Below, piece after piece: positions 33,770-42,660 of a stretch of DNA of 64,000 bases (the first letter of the stretch is position 1; every line of letters starts with the position of its first letter). The stretch is from JAJFUV01 sp964384215 (GTDB lineage: Bacteria; Acidobacteriota; Terriglobia; Bryobacterales; Bryobacteraceae): NCBI GenBank assembly GCA_964384215.1, contig CAYLLB010000023.1, positions 17,662-81,661 on the forward strand. Reading direction: 5' to 3'. Both the position numbers and the translations under genes were made by a program. The notes under the pieces are model-generated. The model saw only the letters and a list, made by a program, of their open reading frames with translations. It had not been told where the DNA came from and searched no databases.

Positions 33770-34566
33770 GATTCCTCGGCGCGCAGGCGGCGCTGGATGT
33801 CGGCTTCCTGCACGAGGTACAACGCGTCGAGAAAGCGCATTTGGAAACTGCCCGGCCCCGCAGCGCGTTCGGCCGCCATCTCGCCCGCGATGCCCATGAC
33901 GGCCATGGCATGAGCGGCCGCCTCCCTCGCCGACGGATTCACCGCCGCGAAGGCGCCCACCAGTGCCGTCGCCGTGCAGCCGAGACCAGTCACGCGGGGC
34001 ATCATCGGATGCCCGTTGTGGATGCAGGCGAGGCTGTCGCCGGCAACGATCAAGTCCGTCGCGCCGCTCACCACGACCACGCACCGGCAGCGTTCCGAAA
34101 GGCTTCTCGCAGCATCCAAGGCCTGGTCCGGCATGTGTGTGCTGTCGACGCCTCTGGTGCTTTCCCCGGCGCCGGCGAGGGCCCGAATCTCGCTCGCGTT
34201 GCCGCGGACAATGGCGGGTTCGGCTTCTTTGAGCAGCCGCTCGGCCGTCTCCGTACGAAACCTCGTGGCGCCCGCGCCCACCGGGTCGAGCACGACCGGA
34301 ATCGAGCGCTTCCGGGCCGCACCTGCCGCTTTCACCATGGCTTCGATCCACGCCGCGCTGAGCGTCCCGATGTTCAGCACCAGCGCGCCCGCCATCGACG
34401 CCATTTCTTCGACCTCTTCGATCGCGTGCGCCATCACGGGACTCGCTCCGATCGCCAACAACGCGTTGGCGCTCGAGTTCATCACCACGTAGTTCGTAAT
34501 GTTGTGTATTAGCGGCGCCGTGGAGCGGATACGCTCCACGTCCCGCCATATGGCCTCGTAATTCAT
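33766..34566 (-). CDS. thiM: Hydroxyethylthiazole kinase
   Basis: A 266-residue kinase that phosphorylates 4-methyl-5-(2-hydroxyethyl)thiazole for thiamine salvage. Family motifs: IHNITNYVVMNSSANALLAIGASPVMAHA, VLDPVGAGATRFR, IVRGNASEI and the GLGCTATALVGAF phosphate loop. It forms a coupled thiM-thiE pair that supports salvage rather than complete synthesis, since no thiC, thiG or thiD is here. I looked for a TPP riboswitch in the 146 bp upstream and found none; a 91-bp inverted repeat occupies that space instead. Confidence 0.95.
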   Translation of the reverse strand: MNYEAIWRDVERIRSTAPLIHNITNYVVMNSSANALLAIGASPVMAHAIEEVEEMASMAGALVLNIGTLSAAWIEAMVKAAGAARKRSIPVVLDPVGAGATRFRTETAERLLKEAEPAIVRGNASEIRALAGAGESTRGVDSTHMPDQALDAARSLSERCRCVVVVSGATDLIVAGDSLACIHNGHPMMPRVTGLGCTATALVGAFAAVNPSAREAAAHAMAVMGIAGEMAAERAAGPGSFQMRFLDALYLVQEADIQRRLRAEES

Positions 34567-34588
34567 CTTTCTAACACCACCCTAATAC

Positions 34589-34679
34589 AAAAACCTCGTC
34601 AGCCTGAACTGTGTAGGTTTTCTTAAGCTATCAAATGCGGCGGCAGAAAAAACTACGCAGTTCAGGCTGACGGGGTTTT
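34589..34679. repeat. Long imperfect inverted repeat between divergent thiM and ileS
   Basis: Two 33-base arms (34589-34621 and 34647-34679) are inverted copies around a 25-base spacer. The 15-base core CGTCAGCCTGAACTG is identical in both. The two differences inside the flanking stem become U-G wobble pairs in plus-strand RNA and A-C mismatches in minus-strand RNA. Both arms are bordered by A or T runs. It could be a folded leader of ileS, a bidirectional terminator, or a small palindromic repeat element. A TACAAT that could serve ileS as -10 lies just after it, at 34696-34701. Confidence 0.75.
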
Positions 34680-34712
34680 GGCGTATCAGCCGCGCTACAA
34701 TGAAGTTTCCCC

Positions 34713-37532
34713 ATGCAAGTGAACGAAATCGACCTGAAAAAGACCGTCAACCTGCCTCGCACGGACTTCTCCATGAAGGCCAACCTCCCGCAGACTGAGC
34801 CGCTGATCCTGGCCAAGTGGGAACAGGAGAAGCTGTACTCTCAGATCCGCGCCGCGCGCGCCGGCCGTCCCGTTTTCGTCCTGCACGACGGCCCGCCCTA
34901 CGCCAACGGCAACATCCACCTGGGCACGGCTTTCAACAAGATTCTGAAGGACTTCATCGTGAAGTCCAAGAACATGGCGGGCTTCGACGCCCCGTACGTC
35001 CCGGGTTGGGATTGTCACGGCCTGCCCATCGAAATCAAGGTCGACAGCGAGCTCGGCAAGAAGAAAGCCACCATGTCGGCAACCGAGATCCGCGCCGCCT
35101 GCCGTGCTTACGCGCAGAAATACGTCGACATCCATCGCCGCGAATTCAAACGCCTCGGCGTACTGGGCCAGTGGGAAGACCCCTACCTCACCATGACGGC
35201 GCAGTACGAAGCTGTCATCGCGCAGGCTTTCGTCGATTTCCTCGATAAGGGATACGTCTACAAGGGCCTCAAGCCGGTGCACTGGTGTATGCGCTGCCGT
35301 ACGGCGCTGGCCGAAGCCGAAGTTGAGTACGAAAACCACTCCAGCCCATCTATCTGGGTGCGGTTCGCCCTGACCTCCAAGGCTTCCAAGATAGACCCGG
35401 CGCTTGCCGGCCGGCGCGTCTACGGTCTCATCTGGACCACAACGCCCTGGACCATCCCGGCCAACATGGCCATCGCCTTCCACCCGAAATTCACTTACGT
35501 GGCGGTGGATGTGGAGGGCGATGTCTACATCGTCGCCGAAGACCTTTTGAAAACCACGGCCGAGAAGTGCCGCTGGACGTCGCCCAAGACGGTCGCCACC
35601 TTTACCGGCGACCGCCTGGAAGGCGCCGTCTTCCGCCATCCGTTCATCGAGCGCGATAGCGTGGGCATCCTGGCCGATCACGTCACGCTGGACCAGGGCA
35701 CCGGCGCCGTACACACCGCGCCCGGCCACGGCCAGGAGGACTATGCCGTCGGACGCCAGTATGGCATCAACATCTACTGTCCCGTGGACGCCTCCGGACG
35801 GTTGTTCCAAGCCGAAGGCGCCGATGGCAGCCTTCCCGAAGAACTGATCGGCCAAACGGTCTGGGACGCCAACCCCACCGTAGTTGGAATCCTCCGGGAC
35901 AAGGGCGCGCTCCTGGCCGAAAAGTCCATCGAGCATAGCTACCCGCACTGCTGGCGCTGCCACAAACCCACCATTTTCCGCGCCACCGAACAGTGGTTCA
36001 TCGGATTGGATCGCAATGACCTGCGCTCGAATGCCATCCAAGCCATCAAGAACGTGCACTGGCTTCCCGGCTGGGGCGAGGAGCGCATTGCGAACATGAT
36101 TGCCACGCGCCCCGACTGGTGCATCTCGCGCCAGCGCGTGTGGGGCGTGCCCATCGTGGTCTTCTACTGCGAGAAGTGCGGCGAACCTCTCACCGACAAG
36201 AAGGTCCTCGACGGCGTAGTGAAGCTTTTCGCCGAGCACACCGCCGACGTCTGGTACGAACGTTCAGTCGAAGAGTTGACCGGCGGTGCCAGGTGTCCCA
36301 AGTGCGGCGCCTCGAGTTTCCGCAAAGAAACCGACATCCTCGATGTCTGGTTCGACTCCGGCTCCAGTCACATGGCCGTTCTCAACGACCGCTATAAGCT
36401 GCCCTGGCCCGCCGACCTGTACGTAGAGGGCGGCGACCAGTACCGCGGCTGGTTCCACTCCTCGCTGCTGGTGGGCGTGGGCCTGCGCGGGAACTCGCCT
36501 TATCGCCAGTGCGCCACGCACGGCTGGACCCTCGACGCCGAAGGCCGGGCCATGTCCAAGTCCATCGGCAACGTCATCGAACCTGCGACCGTCGTGAAGA
36601 AGTACGGTGCGGACGTTCTGCGTCTGTGGGTGGCATCGGTCGAGTTCACCGAAGACGTACGCATCTCGGAAACCATCCTGGCGCGCCTATCGGAAGCCTA
36701 CCGCAAGATCCGCAACACGTTCCGGTACGCGCTCGGCAACCTCTGCGATTTCGACCCGTCCCGCGACGCCGTGCCGGTCCCGGAAATGCTCGAGATCGAC
36801 CAGTGGATTCTGGTGCGTGCCGAGCAACTGGTGGAGCGATGCCGCGGCTTCTACGAGCAGTTCAGCTTCCACCGCGCCTATCAGGCTCTGTATAACTTCT
36901 GCACCATCGATCTCAGCTCGCTCTACTTCGACGTGCTCAAGGACCGTCTGTACACGGCCGCGCCCAAGTCGGTCGAGCGCCGCAGTGCCCAGACCGCCCT
37001 GTACCGCCTGACCAGCGCGCTGGTGAGGCTGTTGGCCCCGCTGGTGAGCTACACGGCTGAGGAGGCGTGGAAGCATTTCACGGCAGCCACAGGGTCTGCC
37101 TCGAGCGTGCACCTCACCGAGTTCCCCACCCCATCGGATCTGACCGAAGGCCTCACCGAAGAGCATCGCGCCCGCGCCGCCAATTGGGAGCGCCTCGTCG
37201 AAGTGCGCGACAGTGTGCTGAAGAGCCTCGAAGTCGCGCGCCAGGAGAAATTCATCGGTGCGCCCCTGGAGGCCCGTGTCAGCCTCACCGCCGACGACAC
37301 GCTTTATCCGCTGCTAGAGGCCTATCAGTCGCAATTGCCCATGTTGTTCATCGTCAGCCAGGTGAAGTTGAAACGGAAGAAGAACGCTACTCTGGCTGTG
37401 CACATCGAACACGCCGACGGCGCCAAGTGCGAGCGCTGCTGGAAGTACGCGACCACCATCGGCGCGGACCGCCGTTTCCCGACTATCTGCGCGACTTGCG
37501 CCAAAGCTGTCGCGGAAATCGCCGGTGTCTGA
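34713..37532 (+). CDS. ileS: Isoleucyl-tRNA synthetase
   Basis: A 939-residue class Ia synthetase that charges tRNA-Ile, with an editing domain. The HIGH-type motif is NGNIHLG at residues 65-71, the editing region includes GLIWTTTPWTIPANMAIAF, the signature KMSKS-type loop reads AMSKSIGN, and zinc sites are visible at YCEKCGEPL/CPKCG and at the C-terminus CERCWKYATTIG...ICATCAKA. Length is normal. It heads an ileS-lspA-lgt operon. Confidence 0.97.
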   Translation: MQVNEIDLKKTVNLPRTDFSMKANLPQTEPLILAKWEQEKLYSQIRAARAGRPVFVLHDGPPYANGNIHLGTAFNKILKDFIVKSKNMAGFDAPYVPGWDCHGLPIEIKVDSELGKKKATMSATEIRAACRAYAQKYVDIHRREFKRLGVLGQWEDPYLTMTAQYEAVIAQAFVDFLDKGYVYKGLKPVHWCMRCRTALAEAEVEYENHSSPSIWVRFALTSKASKIDPALAGRRVYGLIWTTTPWTIPANMAIAFHPKFTYVAVDVEGDVYIVAEDLLKTTAEKCRWTSPKTVATFTGDRLEGAVFRHPFIERDSVGILADHVTLDQGTGAVHTAPGHGQEDYAVGRQYGINIYCPVDASGRLFQAEGADGSLPEELIGQTVWDANPTVVGILRDKGALLAEKSIEHSYPHCWRCHKPTIFRATEQWFIGLDRNDLRSNAIQAIKNVHWLPGWGEERIANMIATRPDWCISRQRVWGVPIVVFYCEKCGEPLTDKKVLDGVVKLFAEHTADVWYERSVEELTGGARCPKCGASSFRKETDILDVWFDSGSSHMAVLNDRYKLPWPADLYVEGGDQYRGWFHSSLLVGVGLRGNSPYRQCATHGWTLDAEGRAMSKSIGNVIEPATVVKKYGADVLRLWVASVEFTEDVRISETILARLSEAYRKIRNTFRYALGNLCDFDPSRDAVPVPEMLEIDQWILVRAEQLVERCRGFYEQFSFHRAYQALYNFCTIDLSSLYFDVLKDRLYTAAPKSVERRSAQTALYRLTSALVRLLAPLVSYTAEEAWKHFTAATGSASSVHLTEFPTPSDLTEGLTEEHRARAANWERLVEVRDSVLKSLEVARQEKFIGAPLEARVSLTADDTLYPLLEAYQSQLPMLFIVSQVKLKRKKNATLAVHIEHADGAKCERCWKYATTIGADRRFPTICATCAKAVAEIAGV

Positions 37533-37533
37533 T

Positions 37534-38046
37534 ATGCGCCGCTGGCTGGTGGCCTTTACCCCCGCCGTAACAGTGTGGGCGCTCGACCGCGTTACGAAGA
37601 TCGCCGTCGAGCGCACCATTGCGCTTTACGAGACGCATCGCATTATTCCCGGCTTCTTCAACCTCGTGCACTCGCGCAACCAGGGTGCCGCCTTCGGCAT
37701 GTTTGCAGGCAGTTCCAGCCCTTACAGGCCCGTTTTGCTGGTGGGAGTAACAGGGTTGGTGCTGGCCGCGGTAGCTCTGCTCCTGGTGCGTATTGTCGCC
37801 GGCAAGACCGCCGGAGGAACCGCGGCGCGCTGGGGACTTTCGCTTGTGCTCGGCGGGGCGCTGGGTAACTTCTACGACCGCCTTGTGCAGGGCACGGTCA
37901 CCGATTTCCTCGAGTTCTACGTGGGCAGGTTCGTCTGGCCCGCTTTCAACGTGGCCGACGCCGCGATCACCGTCGGCGCACTGCTCGTGGCGCTTGAAAT
38001 GTGGCGCACCCCCAGCGCCGGAGAAGCTAAATGCACCCGAAACTAA
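37534..38046 (+). CDS. lspA: Lipoprotein signal peptidase (signal peptidase II)
   Basis: A 170-residue membrane protease that removes the signal peptide of lipidated prolipoproteins. Four membrane segments are evident. The conserved boxes are SRNQGAAFGMF, LVLGGALGNFYDRL and VTDFLEFYVG...WPAFNVADAAI with the two catalytic aspartates. I start at the ATG at 37534, one base after the ileS stop; a GTG three codons upstream overlaps the ileS end and is also possible. lgt begins inside its last 16 bases. Confidence 0.95.
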   Translation: MRRWLVAFTPAVTVWALDRVTKIAVERTIALYETHRIIPGFFNLVHSRNQGAAFGMFAGSSSPYRPVLLVGVTGLVLAAVALLLVRIVAGKTAGGTAARWGLSLVLGGALGNFYDRLVQGTVTDFLEFYVGRFVWPAFNVADAAITVGALLVALEMWRTPSAGEAKCTRN

Positions 38047-38819
38047 TCACTGTCGGCGACTTCTTCATTCCCAGCTACGGCTTCTTCGTCGCGTTAGGAT
38101 TTCTGTCGGGCCTGTGGATGGCCACGCGGCTGGCGCGCCGCCAAGGGCTCAGCTCAGACCTGATCGTGAACCTGAGCGTCTATTGCGCGCTGACCGGCGT
38201 GGTGGGCGGCAAACTGCTCATGGTTCTGTTCGACCTGGATTTCTACATGCGCAATCCGGGAGAACTGTTTTCGTTGACGACCTTGCGCGCCGGCGGGGTG
38301 TTCTATGGCGGGTTGGTGCTGGCGCTACTCGTGGCGATCATTTACATGCGGCGTGTGAAGCTGCCCGGATGGCGCACGGCGGACGCGCTCGCCCCGGGCG
38401 TCGCGTTGGGTCACGCCATCGGACGCATCGGGTGTTTCATGGCCGGCTGCTGCTGGGGATCGGAGTGTCACCTTCCGTGGGCCGTGACATTCAGCAATCC
38501 CGATACCCACGAGATGTTCGGGACACCCCTGAACGTGCCGCTGCATCCGGCGCAACTCTATCAGTCCGTCGCAGAGGCCCTGATCTTCGCGCTGCTGTGC
38601 TGGCGTTTCTCCAAGCCTCACGAGCCCGGCTTCATCCTTGGCCTGTACCTCATGCTCACGTCCACGGGCCGGTTCCTGATCGAGTTCGGGCGCTTCCACG
38701 AGCAGGCGCTGCCCTTCGGCGGCCCGCTCAGCAACGGGCAATGGATCTCCCTGGCGATCTTCGCCATCGGCTTTTACGTCGTGCGCCGATCCCGCCCCAC
38801 GCTCAAGCGAGCCGTATGA
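38031..38819 (+). CDS. lgt: Prolipoprotein diacylglyceryl transferase
   Basis: A 262-residue multi-pass inner-membrane enzyme that adds diacylglycerol to the lipobox cysteine, the step before LspA. The family signature GRIGCFMAGCCWG is present with the preceding HAIGR, and the last conserved arginine/glutamate segment is GRFLIEFGRFHE. A GGAGAAG ribosome site lies within the 3' end of lspA and the ATG at 38031 overlaps that gene by 16 bp. The order ileS-lspA-lgt puts two steps of lipoprotein maturation in one transcript. Confidence 0.96.
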   Translation: MHPKLITVGDFFIPSYGFFVALGFLSGLWMATRLARRQGLSSDLIVNLSVYCALTGVVGGKLLMVLFDLDFYMRNPGELFSLTTLRAGGVFYGGLVLALLVAIIYMRRVKLPGWRTADALAPGVALGHAIGRIGCFMAGCCWGSECHLPWAVTFSNPDTHEMFGTPLNVPLHPAQLYQSVAEALIFALLCWRFSKPHEPGFILGLYLMLTSTGRFLIEFGRFHEQALPFGGPLSNGQWISLAIFAIGFYVVRRSRPTLKRAV

Positions 38820-38893
38820 CTCAATTAAGGCCGTGTTCCGGCTCCATAGACCAGGGAATTCGCCAACGCCTTTGAGACATCCCCGCTCTGGGG

Positions 38894-39337
38894 CTAAGGG
38901 ACTTCTGTCGGCATGGTGGCCACAATGCTGTGGCCCGTGCGGTGCCCGGCAATCCAGGGAGACAGCATCAGGAATGGATAGTTGGAGATCCTGACCACGA
39001 TGCGGTCTTCCGTGGTGCCCACGTCTTCCCTGGTCACGGTCACCATACTGCGAGTGAGACCGAAAATTCCGGTAGTCCTGCCCTCCGGCGTCCAAGGCTG
39101 GCCGAACATGACCATGTTCTGGATGGGGAGGGGATCGCTGTAGTTGACCGCGCCGTAACGGCATGCATTGCGCGCGCGCTCCACCAGCGTTTCGTGCAGA
39201 AACAACATTTGCGCGATATCGAAGACCCCGATTATGAGGGCCAGGAACGTTAACAGCACGAACACGCTCTCCAACATCGCGCCGCCCCGGCGAGCGCGCC
39301 GGCAGTCCGCAGGGTTACTTGCCGGATGGCTTCTCAT
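38894..39337 (-). CDS. TadE-like pseudopilin
   Basis: A 147-residue protein with the TadE pattern: a basic N-terminus (RRARRGGAMLESVFVL), one hydrophobic helix (VFVLLTFLALIIGVFDIAQMLF) with a Glu shortly before it, and a beta-rich exported tail. TadE-like minor pilins are processed by a prepilin peptidase and take part in Flp pilus assembly or related secretion. The ATG at 39337 overlaps the stop of the preceding gene (ATGA). Last of three pseudopilin genes; no tadA, tadB, tadC or flp is in the window. Confidence 0.8.
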   Translation of the reverse strand: MRSHPASNPADCRRARRGGAMLESVFVLLTFLALIIGVFDIAQMLFLHETLVERARNACRYGAVNYSDPLPIQNMVMFGQPWTPEGRTTGIFGLTRSMVTVTREDVGTTEDRIVVRISNYPFLMLSPWIAGHRTGHSIVATMPTEVP

Positions 39338-39801
39338 GGCGCAAAGTTCCCTATGTAGCATACTGTCATGCTCGGCTTTCCTCGCAGGTCTATCGTTCCG
39401 AACAGGGAATTGATCCTGTATTCCGATACAGCCACGCGCACCTGGCGCGGCACCCCTCTGTCCATCGTAACCGTGACACCGATGTTCGACGCTGTTAGTC
39501 CGGGAGCCACGGGACGGGTACCGCCCGCCGGATTCCCGTAAACCGCCATGTTGCGTACCGCCGCGAGATAAGCCGTGGAAGGAGTCGCAGTCGAGGAATT
39601 ATACGTTCGGAGCGAAGCGTAGCGCGCAGCACCGCGGACGGCGCTTTGCAGGTTGTTGTAGATGTAGTAGGAGTACCCAAACCGGAATCCGCCTGTGAAC
39701 AGCGGAAACACCACGACAAACGCAAGCGCGAACTCCAGCATCGCGTTGCCCCGCTGGCGCTGCAACGCTCCTTGCGACACTTCATCAGGGCGCGTCTTCA
39801 C
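39334..39801 (-). CDS. TadE/TadF-like pseudopilin
   Basis: A 155-residue protein with the same plan: GALQRQRGNAMLEFALAFVVVFPLFTGGFRFGYSYYIYNN, with Glu five residues after the processing-type motif and a single helix. The tail contains RGAARYASLRTYNSS, typical of TadE family members. It overlaps the upstream TadG-like gene by 4 bp and the downstream TadE-like gene by 4 bp, so the three are one transcription unit. Confidence 0.82.
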   Translation of the reverse strand: MKTRPDEVSQGALQRQRGNAMLEFALAFVVVFPLFTGGFRFGYSYYIYNNLQSAVRGAARYASLRTYNSSTATPSTAYLAAVRNMAVYGNPAGGTRPVAPGLTASNIGVTVTMDRGVPRQVRVAVSEYRINSLFGTIDLRGKPSMTVCYIGNFAP

Positions 39802-40871
39802 GGAAGCAACCTCACTACATAGGCGCCCGGCAGACCCCCACCGCTGTGCGACGCCCCCTGCACATATGCGCCGATATATTCCGCGCAGAAGGGTTTGTTG
39901 CCTCCCGCCGGGTACTCGGAGGGGAGAAGCAGGAAGAAGGCCCCGTATCCCAGAAGGGTGTAATTTGGATGCCAGGTGTTGATCGGCGCCACCACGATCC
40001 GGCGGCCATTGCCCGCATTGCGCGTGATGTATTGCGCGAAAGTCGCAGACGTCGAATCCGTGTCCTGGTAGATCCGTTCGATGAGCGAATCGCGCTGCGT
40101 CTGCTTCGCGCCGCCGGTCATGATCACTGTGTCGCCAATGTCGCGGACGATGGTTTGGTAATTGTCTACGATCGCTGCCCGTATATTGGCCGATGAATTT
40201 TCCTCGATGAACCCGCGTTCCTCACCTCCTCCGGCGTTCGACAGGGTGACATAGGTGGCCTCATTGTCACCGTCACAAGTATTGTGGTTCAGCTTTGGAC
40301 TGGAGGCCCAGCGCAGTGTGTAAATTCCGCCCTTAACCAGGCCGAAATCTGGCCCGGTGGTGTTGTGCGCCATCGGCGAGAACGGAAACAGTCCCTCTTT
40401 GAACGTCGTCTTAGATACCTGGCCCGCGATGGCTCTGGCCGACACATTCTTGGTTGAGTCGGGCGAAATGAACCGGGTGAAATAGACCGGCGCCGCCACT
40501 GTAGCTCTCACCCTGGCGTAGATATAGCCGGCGCCATTGGCGGGAGAAGCCACCCAGGGACCGGTCGGGGAAGTGGAAAAATCCGTTTGAGTGGTCGTGA
40601 ACGCCTTGGTGGCCATGTTCCAACGGTTGGCGTTGTTCGTGACGGCAGTGCGGGCCCGGTCAAACCCGGTTGTGGTGCCGTCGAGTTCCAGCGCCGCCGA
40701 CAAGGCGGCCGTATCTACATGGGCCTGAACTTCGTTACGGACGATGTAAAGCCGGCCTACATCAACCGCCAGCCCAACCATGCCAATCATGACAATGCAA
40801 CACGCCCCCGCGGTAATGAGCGTGAAGCCGCGTTGGCCTGCGCGGCTGGGGTTTGATCGTTGTGGCTTCAC
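39798..40871 (-). CDS. TadG-like pilus assembly protein
   Basis: A 357-residue protein with one N-terminal helix (QRGFTLITAGACCIVMIGMVGLAVDVGRLYIVRNEVQAHVDTAALSAALEL), the standard opening of TadG/putative Flp pilus-assembly proteins, and a large exported domain. It lacks the complete von Willebrand metal site of full-length TadG. I use the GTG at 40871, which follows a GGAGG ribosome site at about 40884; an ATG at 40889 is in frame but precedes that site. First gene of the three-gene operon. Confidence 0.78.
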   Translation of the reverse strand: MKPQRSNPSRAGQRGFTLITAGACCIVMIGMVGLAVDVGRLYIVRNEVQAHVDTAALSAALELDGTTTGFDRARTAVTNNANRWNMATKAFTTTQTDFSTSPTGPWVASPANGAGYIYARVRATVAAPVYFTRFISPDSTKNVSARAIAGQVSKTTFKEGLFPFSPMAHNTTGPDFGLVKGGIYTLRWASSPKLNHNTCDGDNEATYVTLSNAGGGEERGFIEENSSANIRAAIVDNYQTIVRDIGDTVIMTGGAKQTQRDSLIERIYQDTDSTSATFAQYITRNAGNGRRIVVAPINTWHPNYTLLGYGAFFLLLPSEYPAGGNKPFCAEYIGAYVQGASHSGGGLPGAYVVRLLP

Positions 40872-41295
40872 GTGTTGACAAACCTCCATCAGTAATTCTA
40901 TTGCGGGAGCGAAAGCGAGCCACTCGGGAGAGTCCCTTAGTATGCCTTCAAAAACCAACCCAATATGCACTAAAGGTTTCAAGGCCTTCCCGGCGTGCTC
41001 CCGGCATGGCCGCCGCTGGCTAGAGTGTGTTACGTAGCTTAAGTGAGCAGGCAGATCCCGGTCTAAATGGGCGAATCGACGGATGTACTCCGCCGCGAGT
41101 CAAACTCATACTGAGAATGGCACCAGTGACCCCGCCCGAATCCGGAGCGTGGGCGATGGCGAGGCAGCAGGGACGGCCCGGACTCCTTACCTCAGCGTGA
41201 CCACCGCTGCGTAGCGCGACCGCCGTAACAGCGGACCGCCCTTCTGCCGCGCCGTATGCCCGGGACCCGGCAGTGCCGGCCGTTCCCGTTCATGT
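40872..41295. other. Intergenic region upstream of the Tad genes, nothing recognised
   Basis: About 420 bp without a credible gene. It must hold the promoter of the minus-strand tad genes and the 3' end of the ceramidase unit is at its other side. I checked for a cyclic-di-GMP riboswitch, because such elements can precede pilus genes, and saw no conserved core. Short GC palindromes near 40985-41010 and 41255-41280 are not convincing. Confidence 0.5.
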
Positions 41296-42660
41296 TCACT
41301 GCTGGAATCCCGTGCGCTTGACCAGTTCGTCGACCTTGTCGGCGATGACCTCCTCGATCGCCGGATGGAAAGGCCCAGGATAGTCCTCCTGGTTCATCGC
41401 GCCTCCGCCTTCGTAACCGCCTTCCTTCAGCACCCGCAGCGAAGGAATGTAGGCGAAGATGTCGTTCGAATAACCGGCCACCCAGGTGGTTTCCCACCCA
41501 TATTGCGCCTTCAAGCGCAACGCATAATCGGACACGACCTCGCCGCCCAGAAAGATGATCTTCAGTGCGTGCCCGAACTGCCAGACTTGCACAGGGTAGG
41601 GATAGTGGTCCATCAGCTTCCCGTCGCGCTCGATCAGTTTCAACAGACGCTCCACATGCTGCCGGTCAAACCCGGTTGCATTGTCCAGCGCTTTCCGAAG
41701 CTCCTCCCGTGATGGTGGTTTCTGAAAGGGTACGTCCACACGCGCGAAAGCAGCATGAATCGCTCCTGTCAGCGGCGTCATCTTTGACCGCAGGACTTCG
41801 TCCACTGCCGCTGCCAGGATCCGTCCATAGCCTTGGGCCAGTTCCACCGTGCGGCGCGGCAGAGCGTTGGCATCGGCGCCGCAACCCTGGACGAACATCG
41901 CCACCGCGCCCGGGTGCGCCTTCTCGATCTCCGCCTGGGCATAACCGGGCCAGTCGCCGCTCACCTGGTAATCGGAAAGCGCGGTTGCGTGGCAAGCGTA
42001 TCCCACCACGATGGCCACCAACCCTCCACCGGCATTGCACACTCTCAGCACGGGAACATCCTGGTCGACCACTCCGGGCAGCGAGCGTCTCATCGACGCA
42101 CGCCGCCGGTTCACGGCGATGCCTGCCAACCCCTGGCCGAACGCCAGCGTCGCCGGTTCCAGGTTCTGAATCGCCCGCCCGGCCGCCTCCACTGCCTTGT
42201 CAATGACGCTCGAGGTATATCGCTCGACGACTGCCGCCTGAGCGCCATCGAGCGGGTAGAGGCTTGGAATCGTCCCTCGCCGCACCAGGGGCGCGCTGTG
42301 GTTGTGCGCTTCGTTGAATACCACCCTCGCGCGCGGAATGCCGGACTGCTTTTCGCAGCGCTCCGCCACCGGGTCCCAGATTTCGCGGTGGGTGTCCACC
42401 AGGTCGGCCGTGACCAAAACGGATGTCGCGCCCGTTCCGTCCTGGAGCGCCAGCGCCTTAATGTAGATCGGTTCCCTGACACCCTCCGAAGGATGCCTGC
42501 GGAAGCCGAAGCCGGCCATCCAGATCGGCTCGCCCGGGGTGATAGCGACTTTCGCGACGCCCGCCTTCCAGCCTCCCGGACCCTGCGTTTGGGCGGCAGC
42601 CACGCTACTGAGTAGGGCCGCCAGCACGGCTACGAATTGAAACGCCCTTCTCCGGTTCAT
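41296..42660 (-). CDS. Secreted neutral/alkaline ceramidase-like hydrolase
   Basis: A 454-residue protein with a signal peptide (FQFVAVLAALLSSVAAAQ). The N-terminal domain matches neutral/alkaline non-lysosomal ceramidases: GVAKVAITPGEPIWMAGFG, ALALQDG, VLVTADLV, FNEAHNHSAP, then GYACHATALSDYQVSGDWPGYAQ and VQGCGADANAL, which hold the histidine and metal-site residues. It would hydrolyse ceramide or a related N-acyl compound; in Acidobacteriota such genes are often of unknown substrate. The ATG at 42660 overlaps the end of the broken oxidoreductase gene by 4 bp. Confidence 0.86.
   Translation of the reverse strand: MNRRRAFQFVAVLAALLSSVAAAQTQGPGGWKAGVAKVAITPGEPIWMAGFGFRRHPSEGVREPIYIKALALQDGTGATSVLVTADLVDTHREIWDPVAERCEKQSGIPRARVVFNEAHNHSAPLVRRGTIPSLYPLDGAQAAVVERYTSSVIDKAVEAAGRAIQNLEPATLAFGQGLAGIAVNRRRASMRRSLPGVVDQDVPVLRVCNAGGGLVAIVVGYACHATALSDYQVSGDWPGYAQAEIEKAHPGAVAMFVQGCGADANALPRRTVELAQGYGRILAAAVDEVLRSKMTPLTGAIHAAFARVDVPFQKPPSREELRKALDNATGFDRQHVERLLKLIERDGKLMDHYPYPVQVWQFGHALKIIFLGGEVVSDYALRLKAQYGWETTWVAGYSNDIFAYIPSLRVLKEGGYEGGGAMNQEDYPGPFHPAIEEVIADKVDELVKRTGFQQ

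Noticed and set aside
34567..34712. Possible TPP riboswitch upstream of thiM
   Set aside because: CTGA-containing words drew attention, but the two conserved internal loops of the thi-box are not present, and the words belong to the inverted repeat.
34589..34712. Possible T-box leader for ileS
   Set aside because: No T-box sequence, antiterminator or specifier stem is visible; the only structure is the inverted repeat.
40872..41295. Possible cyclic-di-GMP riboswitch before the Tad genes
   Set aside because: I found no conserved GEMM core in either direction.
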